Assembly (NCBI RefSeq): GCF_900099975.1 | Contig: NZ_FNEI01000010.1 | Coordinates: forward strand, 105,172 to 169,171 | Source of the DNA: Arthrobacter cupressi | Lineage (GTDB): Bacteria > Actinomycetota > Actinomycetes > Actinomycetales > Micrococcaceae | DNA: 64,000 bases | Direction: 5' to 3' | Shown here: positions 53,753 through 60,682 of the stretch, in pieces | Position numbering within the stretch: the first letter of the stretch is position 1 | How the letters are laid out: the number at the start of each line of letters is the position of its first letter | The notes under the pieces: model-generated | Told to the model about the DNA's origin: nothing | The model's database searches: none | Seen by the model: only the letters and a program-made list of their open reading frames with translations | Program-made: the position numbers and the translations under genes

Positions 53753-53916
53753 GTGATTCCAACTCCTTCGTGTTTTCTCGGTTGTGGGTACCCCGTCACG
53801 GCTGCTTCCGGGGCGGGATCGGTGAGCCTTGACGGGCGATGGTCTTTTCGCGTTGAGCGTTTCGCCACGGTTCGTCTCCTCGCCTGATCCCAGCGTGAAC
53901 GGAAGGCCGGCGGCGA

Positions 53917-53934
53917 ACCAGTGCCAAAGGTCAC
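53917..53934 (-). promoter_or_regulatory. DevR-like box D1
   Basis: On the minus strand it reads GTGACCTTTGGCACTGGT, a weaker match to the shared box, facing the SPW-repeat gene. It is 11 bp from box D2, which faces the other way. Confidence 0.45.
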
Positions 53935-53945
53935 GGGACCTGCCC

Positions 53946-53962
53946 GGGCCCTTCGGCCCTTG
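53946..53962 (+). promoter_or_regulatory. DevR-like box D2 upstream of devR
   Basis: GGGCCCTTCGGCCCTTG faces devR. A possible -10-like AACAAT lies 24 bp past its CCCT. It suggests devR autoregulation, as known for mycobacterial dosR. Confidence 0.5.
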
Positions 53963-54050
53963 TAGGTGTCGGAGCGGGCAGGAAACAATGTCAGAACGGG
54001 GTAACAGAGCCCGCACAACGCCGTCGAAGCCGTGCCGTGACAGGAGAACC

Positions 54051-54737
54051 ATGGACCGTCAACCAGCGCCACATCCCGCGTCCGGCGAACCGATCACGGT
54101 GTTTATCCTTGACGACCACGAACTGGTCCGGCGGGGCCTCAAAGAGCTTCTGGAGGGCGAAGGATTTGCCGTGATCGGCATGTCCGGCTCCGCCGTGGAA
54201 GCGGCCCGCCGCATCCCTGCACTGCGCCCGGACGTTTCAGTCCTTGACGCCCGCCTGCCGGACGGCACCGGCATCGAGGTATGCCGCGACGTTCGCTCAG
54301 TGGATCCCTCCCTCGTATGCCTCATCCTGACCAGTTACGACGACGAACAGGCGCTCCGTAGCGCGGTCCTGGCCGGGGCGGCCGGCTACGTCCTGAAAGA
54401 GATCGGTGGTTCCGACCTGCTTGGCGCGCTCCGCACGGCCGCACAGGGCGAGTCGCTGTTTGATGCCGGGTTGAAAGCCAAGGTTGTGCAAGGATTCACC
54501 GAGCCACAACGCGTGGATCCGCGGGTGGCTGCCCTCACCCCGCAGGAACGCAGGGTCCTCGAACTCGTCGGAGAGGGGCTGACGAACCGCCAGATTGGCG
54601 AAGAGATGTTGTTGGCCGAAAAGACAGTCAAGAACTACGTGTCATCCATGCTGGCAAAGCTGGGCTTCGAGCGGCGCACGCAAGCGGCAGTGTTCCTGGC
54701 GCAGGGGCCGCAAAGCGGTTCTGTTCCCCGCCACTGA
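54051..54737 (+). CDS. devR: DevR/DosR-like response regulator
   Basis: A 228-residue NarL/FixJ-type regulator. The receiver has acidic residues Asp21-Asp22, the phospho-acceptor Asp66 (SVLDARLPDG), Thr94 and Lys116. The C-terminal LuxR-type HTH contains EGLTNRQIGEEMLLAEKTVKNYV and LAKLGFERRTQAAVF, very like mycobacterial DosR including its DNA-contacting Lys-x-x-Lys-Asn (Lys191, Lys194, Asn195). CAGGAG precedes the ATG. It converges with the DevS-like kinase, 15 bp away, rather than preceding it in an operon. Confidence 0.9.
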   Translation: MDRQPAPHPASGEPITVFILDDHELVRRGLKELLEGEGFAVIGMSGSAVEAARRIPALRPDVSVLDARLPDGTGIEVCRDVRSVDPSLVCLILTSYDDEQALRSAVLAGAAGYVLKEIGGSDLLGALRTAAQGESLFDAGLKAKVVQGFTEPQRVDPRVAALTPQERRVLELVGEGLTNRQIGEEMLLAEKTVKNYVSSMLAKLGFERRTQAAVFLAQGPQSGSVPRH

Positions 54738-54752
54738 GGCCCGTCTGCAGCC

Positions 54753-56483
54753 TCAGCCGACGGGAACGGTCCATTCGAGCCGGGTCCCCGATTGAGGCGT
54801 GCTGCTGATGGAGAAAGTCCCGTTGAGTTCGCCTGCCCGCCGTTCCATGTTGGCCAGACCGTTTCCCGGGGCGGGCTCCATGAAGCCGCAGCCGTCGTCT
54901 TCGACGGCCAGAAGCAGCCTGCCATCTTCGGCGGAGACGGAAACGCTGATCGACTCTGCCCCGGAATGCCGTACGGCGTTGCTGAGGGCCTCGGAAATGA
55001 CAGCCAACAGGTTCACGACCGTGTCGTCGTCGAGCACGGAATCCACGGGGCCGTTCAGGCTCAGGTGCGGTGCGAAGGACAGGGATCTGGTTGCGCTTCG
55101 GACCACTTGAAGGATCCGGCTGCTCAGGAGCTCCCGCTCCCCTGACCCGGTCCGCAGGGAGTAGATGGTGTCACGGAGGTCGCGAATGGTTTCATCGAGC
55201 TCCCCGGTTACCGAATCGATCCGGGCCAACGCAGCCTCGTTATTGGTGAAGCGCCGCAGGCTCTGAATGCTCAGGCCCGCGGCAAACAAACGCTGAATGA
55301 CCACGTCATGCAAGTCCTTCGCGATCCGGTCCCGGTCTGTGAAAAGGACCAGCTGCTCCCGCAGTCGGTGCACCCGGTCAAGCTCGAGGGCAAGCACGAC
55401 GTGCGAACCGAAGACAGCCCCCATCTCGATGTCCGTGACCGGGAAGCCACCGGCACCCGCTGCCCGCACCAGAATGAGGAGACCGTGGTGGGCGCCGTGC
55501 GCGCCGAGGTCGATCGCCAGGAGTTCCCCGAGGTTCAAGCCCTCGGTGGGGCCCAGGACGGTCCGTGCTTCGTCGATCCGGGCCGGGGGGCCGCCGGCGG
55601 CGACGCTCCGGACGGCTTCGGAGTCCAGAGCCAGCAGGTCGCCGGCGAAATGTCCGGCGTGTTCCCCTGATGCCCCCAGGACCCGGTAGGAGCTGTCGTT
55701 CTCCGCCGGGATCAGGATCAAGGAGAGGCAGGCGCCCGATTCACGCAGGGCCCGGTCAGCGATCAGGTTCAGCCCCCAGTTGCTCTCTTCCAGGGGTTTG
55801 TCCGGCTCCAGTGCCCGCTCCCCGCCGAGCATCCTGCCCGTGACGTCCATGCAGGCCTCCAGCCAGGAGGCCCGGCGCCTCGCATCCTCATAGAGCCGGG
55901 CATTTTCGATGGCGACCCCCGCGGCGGCAGCGAGGGCAACAGCGAGGTCCTCGTCTTCCGGGCTGAAGTCCTCCCCGCCTTCCTTTTCGGTGAGATAAAG
56001 GTTTCCGAAGACCACGTCGCGGACACGGATCGGAACCCCGAGAAATGACTTCATGGGCGGATGATGTGCCGGAAAACCGTAGGCCTTCGGATGCTCGCGC
56101 AGGTCATGGAGCCGCAGTGGCAAAGGGTCCGAAATCAAGAGGCCCAGCACGCCGTGGCCGGTGGGACGCGGCCCAATCCTGCGCGCAAGGTCATCATCGA
56201 TGCCAACGGTGATGAAATGGCTCAAAGACCTGTCCTCACCGATGACCCCGAGGGCACCGTAACGGGCCTTCAGCAACCGGCAAGCCGACGTGACCACGCG
56301 GTCCAGGACCGCCTCAAGGCTAAGGTCTTCGGCGACCGACACCACCGCTTCCAGCAGGCCGCGCATGTCCTGCTGGGCGTGGAGGAGATCGCCTGCCTGG
56401 GCCAGGAAGTCCGTGAGCAATGCTTCCATCCGAATCCCCGCAACCGGAGAGTGTTCGCCCCGTTCCGGGCTGGACATATCCAT
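54753..56483 (-). CDS. devS: DevS/DosS-like heme sensor histidine kinase
   Basis: About 576 residues, like mycobacterial DosS (578). Two GAF domains (about 50-205 and 225-370) precede a HisKA_3 domain with His392 in RDRIAKDLHDVVIQRLFAAG and an HATPase domain with NLLAVISEALSNAVRH and DDGCGF. In GAF-A, His141 in HHPPMKSFLGVPIRVRD aligns with the proximal heme ligand His149 of DosS, so oxygen/NO/CO or redox sensing by heme is likely. The ATG has AAGGGG upstream; a second ATG two codons on is also possible. The frame extends 83 codons further upstream, which matches no family. Confidence 0.9.
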   Translation of the reverse strand: MDMSSPERGEHSPVAGIRMEALLTDFLAQAGDLLHAQQDMRGLLEAVVSVAEDLSLEAVLDRVVTSACRLLKARYGALGVIGEDRSLSHFITVGIDDDLARRIGPRPTGHGVLGLLISDPLPLRLHDLREHPKAYGFPAHHPPMKSFLGVPIRVRDVVFGNLYLTEKEGGEDFSPEDEDLAVALAAAAGVAIENARLYEDARRRASWLEACMDVTGRMLGGERALEPDKPLEESNWGLNLIADRALRESGACLSLILIPAENDSSYRVLGASGEHAGHFAGDLLALDSEAVRSVAAGGPPARIDEARTVLGPTEGLNLGELLAIDLGAHGAHHGLLILVRAAGAGGFPVTDIEMGAVFGSHVVLALELDRVHRLREQLVLFTDRDRIAKDLHDVVIQRLFAAGLSIQSLRRFTNNEAALARIDSVTGELDETIRDLRDTIYSLRTGSGERELLSSRILQVVRSATRSLSFAPHLSLNGPVDSVLDDDTVVNLLAVISEALSNAVRHSGAESISVSVSAEDGRLLLAVEDDGCGFMEPAPGNGLANMERRAGELNGTFSISSTPQSGTRLEWTVPVG

Positions 56484-56549
56484 CGGCCCCTTCCATGCGC
56501 CCCCATGCCAGCCTACTCGGCGGTACAACGCGGTTCCAGCTTCGGCACG

Positions 56550-56566
56550 GGGCTTTGTACCCTGTT
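56550..56566 (+). promoter_or_regulatory. DevR-like box G
   Basis: GGGCTTTGTACCCTGTT, a diverged copy, lies upstream of PPOX paralog 3. A TACCGT hexamer follows 23 bp after its CCCT and ends seven bases before the ATG. It lies in the gap shared with devS on the other strand. Confidence 0.5.
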
Positions 56567-56598
56567 TCGGTCCGCCACTCCGGCGTACCGTCAGGGCC

Positions 56599-57072
56599 AT
56601 GACGAGCAAACCACCACCCGTTTCGGAGGTCGAAGTCCTGTCCCCCGAGCAATGCTGGGGCCTCCTGCGGGGCGTGTCCGTGGGACGGCTGGCGGTCTGG
56701 GTCACCGACCATCCCGACATCTTCCCGGTCAACTACAAGGTTGATCATGGAACGCTGGTCTTCCGCACCGGGGAGGGCACCAAACTTCACGCAGCCCTGG
56801 GAGAGACGCCCGTGGCGCTGGAAGCCGACGGGGTAGACCAGGATTCGGGCATCGCTTGGAGCGTGGTGGTGAAAGGCGAAGCCGCCGGCTTAAAGCTGAC
56901 CCAGGAACTCCTGGACACCGTGGGGCTCCTGCTGTTTCCGTGGCGGGCTGGCCGGAAGGACGTTTTCGTGCGGATAGTCCCCGCCTCGATCACGGGCCGC
57001 CGGTTTACCGTGACGACACCGCTCACATGGTGGAGCCCTTTGGATGATGCACCACGGGCAGGCTTGGAGTGA
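56599..57072 (+). CDS. PPOX-fold flavin-binding protein (paralog 3)
   Basis: A 157-residue PPOX-fold protein. GRLAVWVTDHPDIFPVNYKVD, LVFRTGEGTKLHAALGE and AWSVVVKGEA are typical. The gene is divergent from devS and probably leaderless: a -10-like TACCGT ends seven bases before the ATG and there is no Shine-Dalgarno. Box G replaces the -35. Cofactor and substrate are unknown. Confidence 0.85.
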   Translation: MTSKPPPVSEVEVLSPEQCWGLLRGVSVGRLAVWVTDHPDIFPVNYKVDHGTLVFRTGEGTKLHAALGETPVALEADGVDQDSGIAWSVVVKGEAAGLKLTQELLDTVGLLLFPWRAGRKDVFVRIVPASITGRRFTVTTPLTWWSPLDDAPRAGLE

Positions 57073-57408
57073 CCCCGAGTCCGCCCTTGCCGCGGCAGCC
57101 AAGGACCAGCAACCTGACACCGGCGGCGCTTTCCGGAGCGCATCCGCCGGGCCGTGGTCAAGGTCCAGCAGTTCATGAACCGTCAGTCCCGGGTTGATGG
57201 ATGTCTGGAAGCTTGCCGAGCCGAATCCCTTGCCGTGGGAATCGGGTCCGCGGTCTGTTCCCACAACCACGAGGTCTGCTTCAGCGGAAAGTCCGCGCAT
57301 GACCTGTGCAACTTCGCCGTCGGCGACGACGTTTGCGCGCCGCAGCTGCGGGTGCCGCGCGGACAGCCGCGCAGCTTCACCGGCTCCCAGAAGAATCCCG
57401 CCTTTCAT
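57070..57408 (-). pseudogene. Decayed universal stress protein
   Basis: A minus-strand remnant of a two-domain USP. The frame starts near the middle of the first domain (LSARHPQLRRANVVADGEVAQVM then EADLVVVGTDR). After GFGSASFQTSI it jumps to NPGLTVHELLDLDHGPADALRKA, which belongs late in the second domain, so an internal deletion is present. The expected continuation RLLVLGCRGKGGLGV is found in a different frame, so there is also a frameshift. The N-terminus and C-terminus are missing and the remnant ends against PPOX paralog 3. Confidence 0.7.
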
Positions 57409-57468
57409 CGTCGCCCTGCCCGTCCTGCCATCGCCGGCCCGTCCGGTTGCTCAATAATTCCCGGGTGC

Positions 57469-57891
57469 TCAGTACCTCTCGGGCTCGTCACCGAACTCAA
57501 AATACCGGCCATGGATACGCTCCGGGGTGATCTCCACATATGTGTACTTCCGCGTAGGAATCCACGGTTTGAGCGGAAGCTTGTCCAAGCTGTCCGCCTC
57601 CGCCTGCGACTCGACTACTCTCGCCTTCCCCGTCACCACCACGCTCCAGGCTTCGCCGTCCGCCACCTCGTCAACCTCGAACGCAACATTCGCGTTGACC
57701 GTGAGCTCGGCCAGCTTTGTTCCCGGATTCGTCCGCATCAGCAGAACGCCATGGTCCGCGATGTAGTTGATGGGATAGATGTCGGGGTTGCCCAGGACCG
57801 AGACGGCAAGCCGGCCGTGGCCGCAGCGGCGCAGCACATCCCACGACTGTTCCTCGTCCAGGACCGTTCCGGGCCGTTCATCGTTTTCCAC
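57469..57891 (-). CDS. PPOX-fold flavin-binding protein (paralog 4)
   Basis: A 140-residue PPOX-fold protein. GRLAVSVLGNPDIYPINYIAD, LLMRTNPGTKLAELTVN and AWSVVVTGKARV are the family segments. The GTG giving MENDERPGTVL is chosen because AGGAGG lies six bases upstream, unlike the leaderless paralogs. Box E lies about 85 bp upstream on its strand. Shortest of the five paralogs and the most divergent from them. Confidence 0.87.
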   Translation of the reverse strand: MENDERPGTVLDEEQSWDVLRRCGHGRLAVSVLGNPDIYPINYIADHGVLLMRTNPGTKLAELTVNANVAFEVDEVADGEAWSVVVTGKARVVESQAEADSLDKLPLKPWIPTRKYTYVEITPERIHGRYFEFGDEPERY

Positions 57892-57974
57892 TACGTTCCT
57901 CCTGGCTGGTCGGCCGCCCGGTATCGGAAGCACACCGGATCGTGGCCTTAGTCTCCGCCGGCAGGCGCAGCGGA

Positions 57975-57992
57975 AACAGGGCCGAAGGTCAC
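57975..57992 (-). promoter_or_regulatory. DevR-like box E
   Basis: GTGACCTTCGGCCCTGTT on the minus strand, facing PPOX paralog 4. It lies 45 bp from box F, which faces the opposite gene, so one small region serves both. Confidence 0.6.
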
Positions 57993-58036
57993 GGCATCAA
58001 TGTCCGCGGGGCTTCACAAAACGCAGTTCCCCCGCA

Positions 58037-58053
58037 GGACTTTCTGCCCTACC
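58037..58053 (+). promoter_or_regulatory. DevR-like box F with TATGCT -10
   Basis: GGACTTTCTGCCCTACC faces PPOX paralog 5. A TATGCT hexamer (58074-58079) follows 24 bp after its CCCT and ends six bases before the ATG, the clearest leaderless promoter of the set. Confidence 0.6.
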
Positions 58054-58085
58054 GGCGGCCGGGACCTGGAACCTATGCTCGCCCC

Positions 58086-58568
58086 ATGGATACCCCAGCA
58101 CCCGGTTCTGAAACCGTGTCCCTAACCGTGCACGACTGCTGGAAGCATCTCGAGACTTCCTCTGTCGGCAGGGTGGCGTTGGTGATCGGCGGTGACCCTG
58201 AAATCTTCCCTGTCAACTACGCCCCCGACTTCGGCACGGTGATCTTCCGGACCGGACCCGGCACCAAACTCAGTGCCTTGAAGGGCGGAAAATCAGTTGC
58301 CTTCGAAGCGGACGGCTTCAACACCTACGGCACCATCGCGTGGAGCGTGGTGGTCAAGGGCACGGCCGAACTCGTCGAAAACACCGCCGAACTTCAGGAA
58401 GCCGCCGCCACTTCCCCCTCGCCATGGCAGGCCGGCGTCAAGGACCAACTCATCCGCATAGTCCCGCGGGAAGTGAGCGGGCGGCGTTTCGTCATCAGCG
58501 CACCCGCGCAGTGGTGGCCGCCATTGGAGCCTGGCGTGGCGCCACGTGATCCCGGAAACGGCACCTGA
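58086..58568 (+). CDS. PPOX-fold flavin-binding protein (paralog 5)
   Basis: A 160-residue PPOX-fold protein. GRVALVIGGDPEIFPVNYAPD, VIFRTGPGTKLSALKGG and AWSVVVKGTAEL match the paralogs. Its leaderless start is supported by TATGCT six bases upstream. A small SHOCT-like ORF and a multicopper oxidase follow on the same strand with small gaps, so the three may be co-transcribed. Confidence 0.87.
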   Translation: MDTPAPGSETVSLTVHDCWKHLETSSVGRVALVIGGDPEIFPVNYAPDFGTVIFRTGPGTKLSALKGGKSVAFEADGFNTYGTIAWSVVVKGTAELVENTAELQEAAATSPSPWQAGVKDQLIRIVPREVSGRRFVISAPAQWWPPLEPGVAPRDPGNGT

Positions 58569-58585
58569 ACCGCAGGGACTCGTCG

Positions 58586-58690
58586 ATGAAGAGCCGGGCC
58601 CTGCAGATTCTCGATGAACGCTTCGCGAGGGGAGAACTAACCACGGAGGCATACCGGGAGCAGCTCAACGTATTCGGCGAGGGGCTGTAG
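58586..58690 (+). CDS. 34-residue SHOCT-like protein
   Basis: A 34-residue ORF reading ALQILDERFARGELTTEAYREQL, the pattern of SHOCT short C-terminal domains. CAGGGA lies a few bases before its ATG. Its stop overlaps the multicopper oxidase GTG by one base (TAGTG), so translation is probably coupled. Too small for firm calls, but position and spacing support it. Confidence 0.6.
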   Translation: MKSRALQILDERFARGELTTEAYREQLNVFGEGL

Positions 58691-60135
58691 TGCCGCGGGT
58701 CAGCCGCCGCACGGCCCTCTTGTTGGGTGGGCTGGGACTGGCCGGTACGGCAGCCGGCGCAACCGGGCTCTTCCTGTCGCGGGGATCAGCGCCGGGAACC
58801 GTTGCCGGGACGGGACTGACGCAGCCGCCCACTGTCCATAGCTCATCAGGCCGCCTGGAAATCCGCCTTGAGGCAGCACCCGGAACCGTACAGCTCGCGG
58901 GCCGGCCGGCGTCGTGCCTTGCATACAACGGCGCGGTCCCCGGCCCGACGCTTCGGGTCCGGGCGGGCGACGTCCTGGCGGTCCACCTGCTCAACAACCT
59001 CGGGGAACAAACGAACCTGCACGTCCACGGGCTGCACGTATCGCCCCGGGACAATGGCGACAACGCCTTCATTTCGGTGGCACCGGGCAGCAGTTTCGAC
59101 TACGAATACCGCGTTCCGGAAGGCCACCCTCCCGGCGTGTACTGGTACCACCCGCACCACCACGGCCGCGCGGCGAGCCAGGTCTTTGGGGGCCTGTACG
59201 GCGCGATCGTCGTCGAAGATGCTGCGCCAGCCGAGGTTACGCGGGAACGGGTCCTCGTTGTCTCCGACATCACCTTGGACACGGCAGGGAGCGTCAGCCC
59301 GCCGTCGATGATGGACCGGATGGCCGGCCGCACCGGAACGCTCCTGCTGGTCAATGGCCATTTAGTGCCTACGATCGAAGCACGCCCGGGAGAACGCGAG
59401 CTGTGGCGGGTCATCAACGCCTGCGTTACCCGCTACCTCCGGCTCGGCTTTGAGGGACAGTCCCTGCAGTTGCTCGGCGTCGACTCGGGTCCGCTGCGGG
59501 AAGGGAAGGAGGTCCCGGAGGTCCTGCTGGCACCAGGCAACCGGGCGGACTTGCTGGTCACCGCGGTTTCCGGCGAGTCCATGGTGCTTGCGAAGCCGTA
59601 TGACCGGGGTTTCAGAGGTGGGGCAATGGGGCCCGTGGGTCCCGGCGTGCGGAGGCCGGATGGCGGCACGGTCCTGGCGACCGTGAGGGTGGCAGGCGAC
59701 CCCGGACCGGCATTGAAGCCGCTGACCACGCGCTCCGGCCCGGAGGACCTGAGATTGCTGCCCCTGGCGGCCCGGCGCCACCTGGTGTTCGGGGCCGGAG
59801 CGATGGGAATGCAGGGCTTCACCATCGACGGCAAACGGTTCAACCCGGCACGAACGGACATCACGGCCGCCAAGGGCAGCCTCGAAGAATGGACCCTGTT
59901 CAACAACACGCCCATGGATCATCCCTTCCACCTGCATGTCTGGCCCATGCAGATCGTCGAAGAAGACGGCACGGGCACGGATTCGGTCCGTGTGCAGGAC
60001 GTCGTGAACGTGCCTGCGGGTGGCAGCGTCAAGGTCCGGGTGGCCTTCACGGACTTCACCGGCAGGTCCGTCTATCACTGCCATATCCTCGACCATGAAG
60101 ACCTGGGCATGATGGGCGTTCTCGAGGTTCGGTGA
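58690..60135 (+). CDS. Multicopper oxidase
   Basis: A 481-residue cupredoxin-type multicopper oxidase. A twin-arginine-like N-terminus (VSRRTALLLGGLGLAG) suggests Tat export. Copper-binding segments are HVHGLHV, WYHPHHHG, PMDHPFHLHVW and the type 1/trinuclear YHCHILDHEDLGMMG. The GTG start overlaps the SHOCT-like stop by one base, with GAGGGG upstream. Oxidation of copper(I), iron or phenolics at the cell surface is typical; here it may consume oxygen or guard against copper. Confidence 0.92.
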   Translation: MPRVSRRTALLLGGLGLAGTAAGATGLFLSRGSAPGTVAGTGLTQPPTVHSSSGRLEIRLEAAPGTVQLAGRPASCLAYNGAVPGPTLRVRAGDVLAVHLLNNLGEQTNLHVHGLHVSPRDNGDNAFISVAPGSSFDYEYRVPEGHPPGVYWYHPHHHGRAASQVFGGLYGAIVVEDAAPAEVTRERVLVVSDITLDTAGSVSPPSMMDRMAGRTGTLLLVNGHLVPTIEARPGERELWRVINACVTRYLRLGFEGQSLQLLGVDSGPLREGKEVPEVLLAPGNRADLLVTAVSGESMVLAKPYDRGFRGGAMGPVGPGVRRPDGGTVLATVRVAGDPGPALKPLTTRSGPEDLRLLPLAARRHLVFGAGAMGMQGFTIDGKRFNPARTDITAAKGSLEEWTLFNNTPMDHPFHLHVWPMQIVEEDGTGTDSVRVQDVVNVPAGGSVKVRVAFTDFTGRSVYHCHILDHEDLGMMGVLEVR

Positions 60136-60147
60136 CAGTCCGGAAGC

Positions 60148-60576
60148 TCAGCCGGGCCCGGGCCGGCCCTCCCGCTGCGCCAGCATGGCGCGGAGCTCCT
60201 CCAGCAGTTGGAGCTGCTGATTGTTCACGGCCATGAGCCGGTCAATCTCGGACTTTGCCTGGACATCCGTCTCGTAATCGTGCTGGGCCATGGCCGCCGC
60301 GATGGCGTCCTGGCGCTTGGCGGCGATGAGCAGGATCGCGCCTTGAAGGCCCGCCAGCATGGAGAGGAAGAGATTCAGGAGGATGAACGGATAGGGATCC
60401 CACGCCTGGGGAGGACGCAGGGACGTATTGACGGCCGCCCAGACTGCCATGAATGCGACAAACAGGCCGACGAACGTCCAACTGCCCATTCCGTTGCGGA
60501 GAAAGTCCGCGGCGCGCTCGCCCCGGCTCAGTCCAGCTTTGTGTTGTCCGTGCCAGTTCTTTTCACGCTGATTCAT
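60148..60576 (-). CDS. DUF1003 family membrane protein
   Basis: A 142-residue protein with the DUF1003 signature: MGSWTFVGLFVAFMAVWAAVN, then NLFLSMLAGLQGAILLIAAKRQ, giving two transmembrane helices. A coiled-coil-like C-terminus follows. The ATG giving MNQREKNW fits the family start; the frame extends two codons further without support. Function unknown. It converges with the multicopper oxidase. Confidence 0.88.
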   Translation of the reverse strand: MNQREKNWHGQHKAGLSRGERAADFLRNGMGSWTFVGLFVAFMAVWAAVNTSLRPPQAWDPYPFILLNLFLSMLAGLQGAILLIAAKRQDAIAAAMAQHDYETDVQAKSEIDRLMAVNNQQLQLLEELRAMLAQREGRPGPG

Positions 60577-60682
60577 AACCACAGGCTAAGGGCGGTTGAG
60601 TCCGATGGCTCCCCACGGTCTGGGCCAGGGAACAGCCATGCGGCCCGGTGCCAACGCGGGATGTTTCGTGCACACTGGTGGC

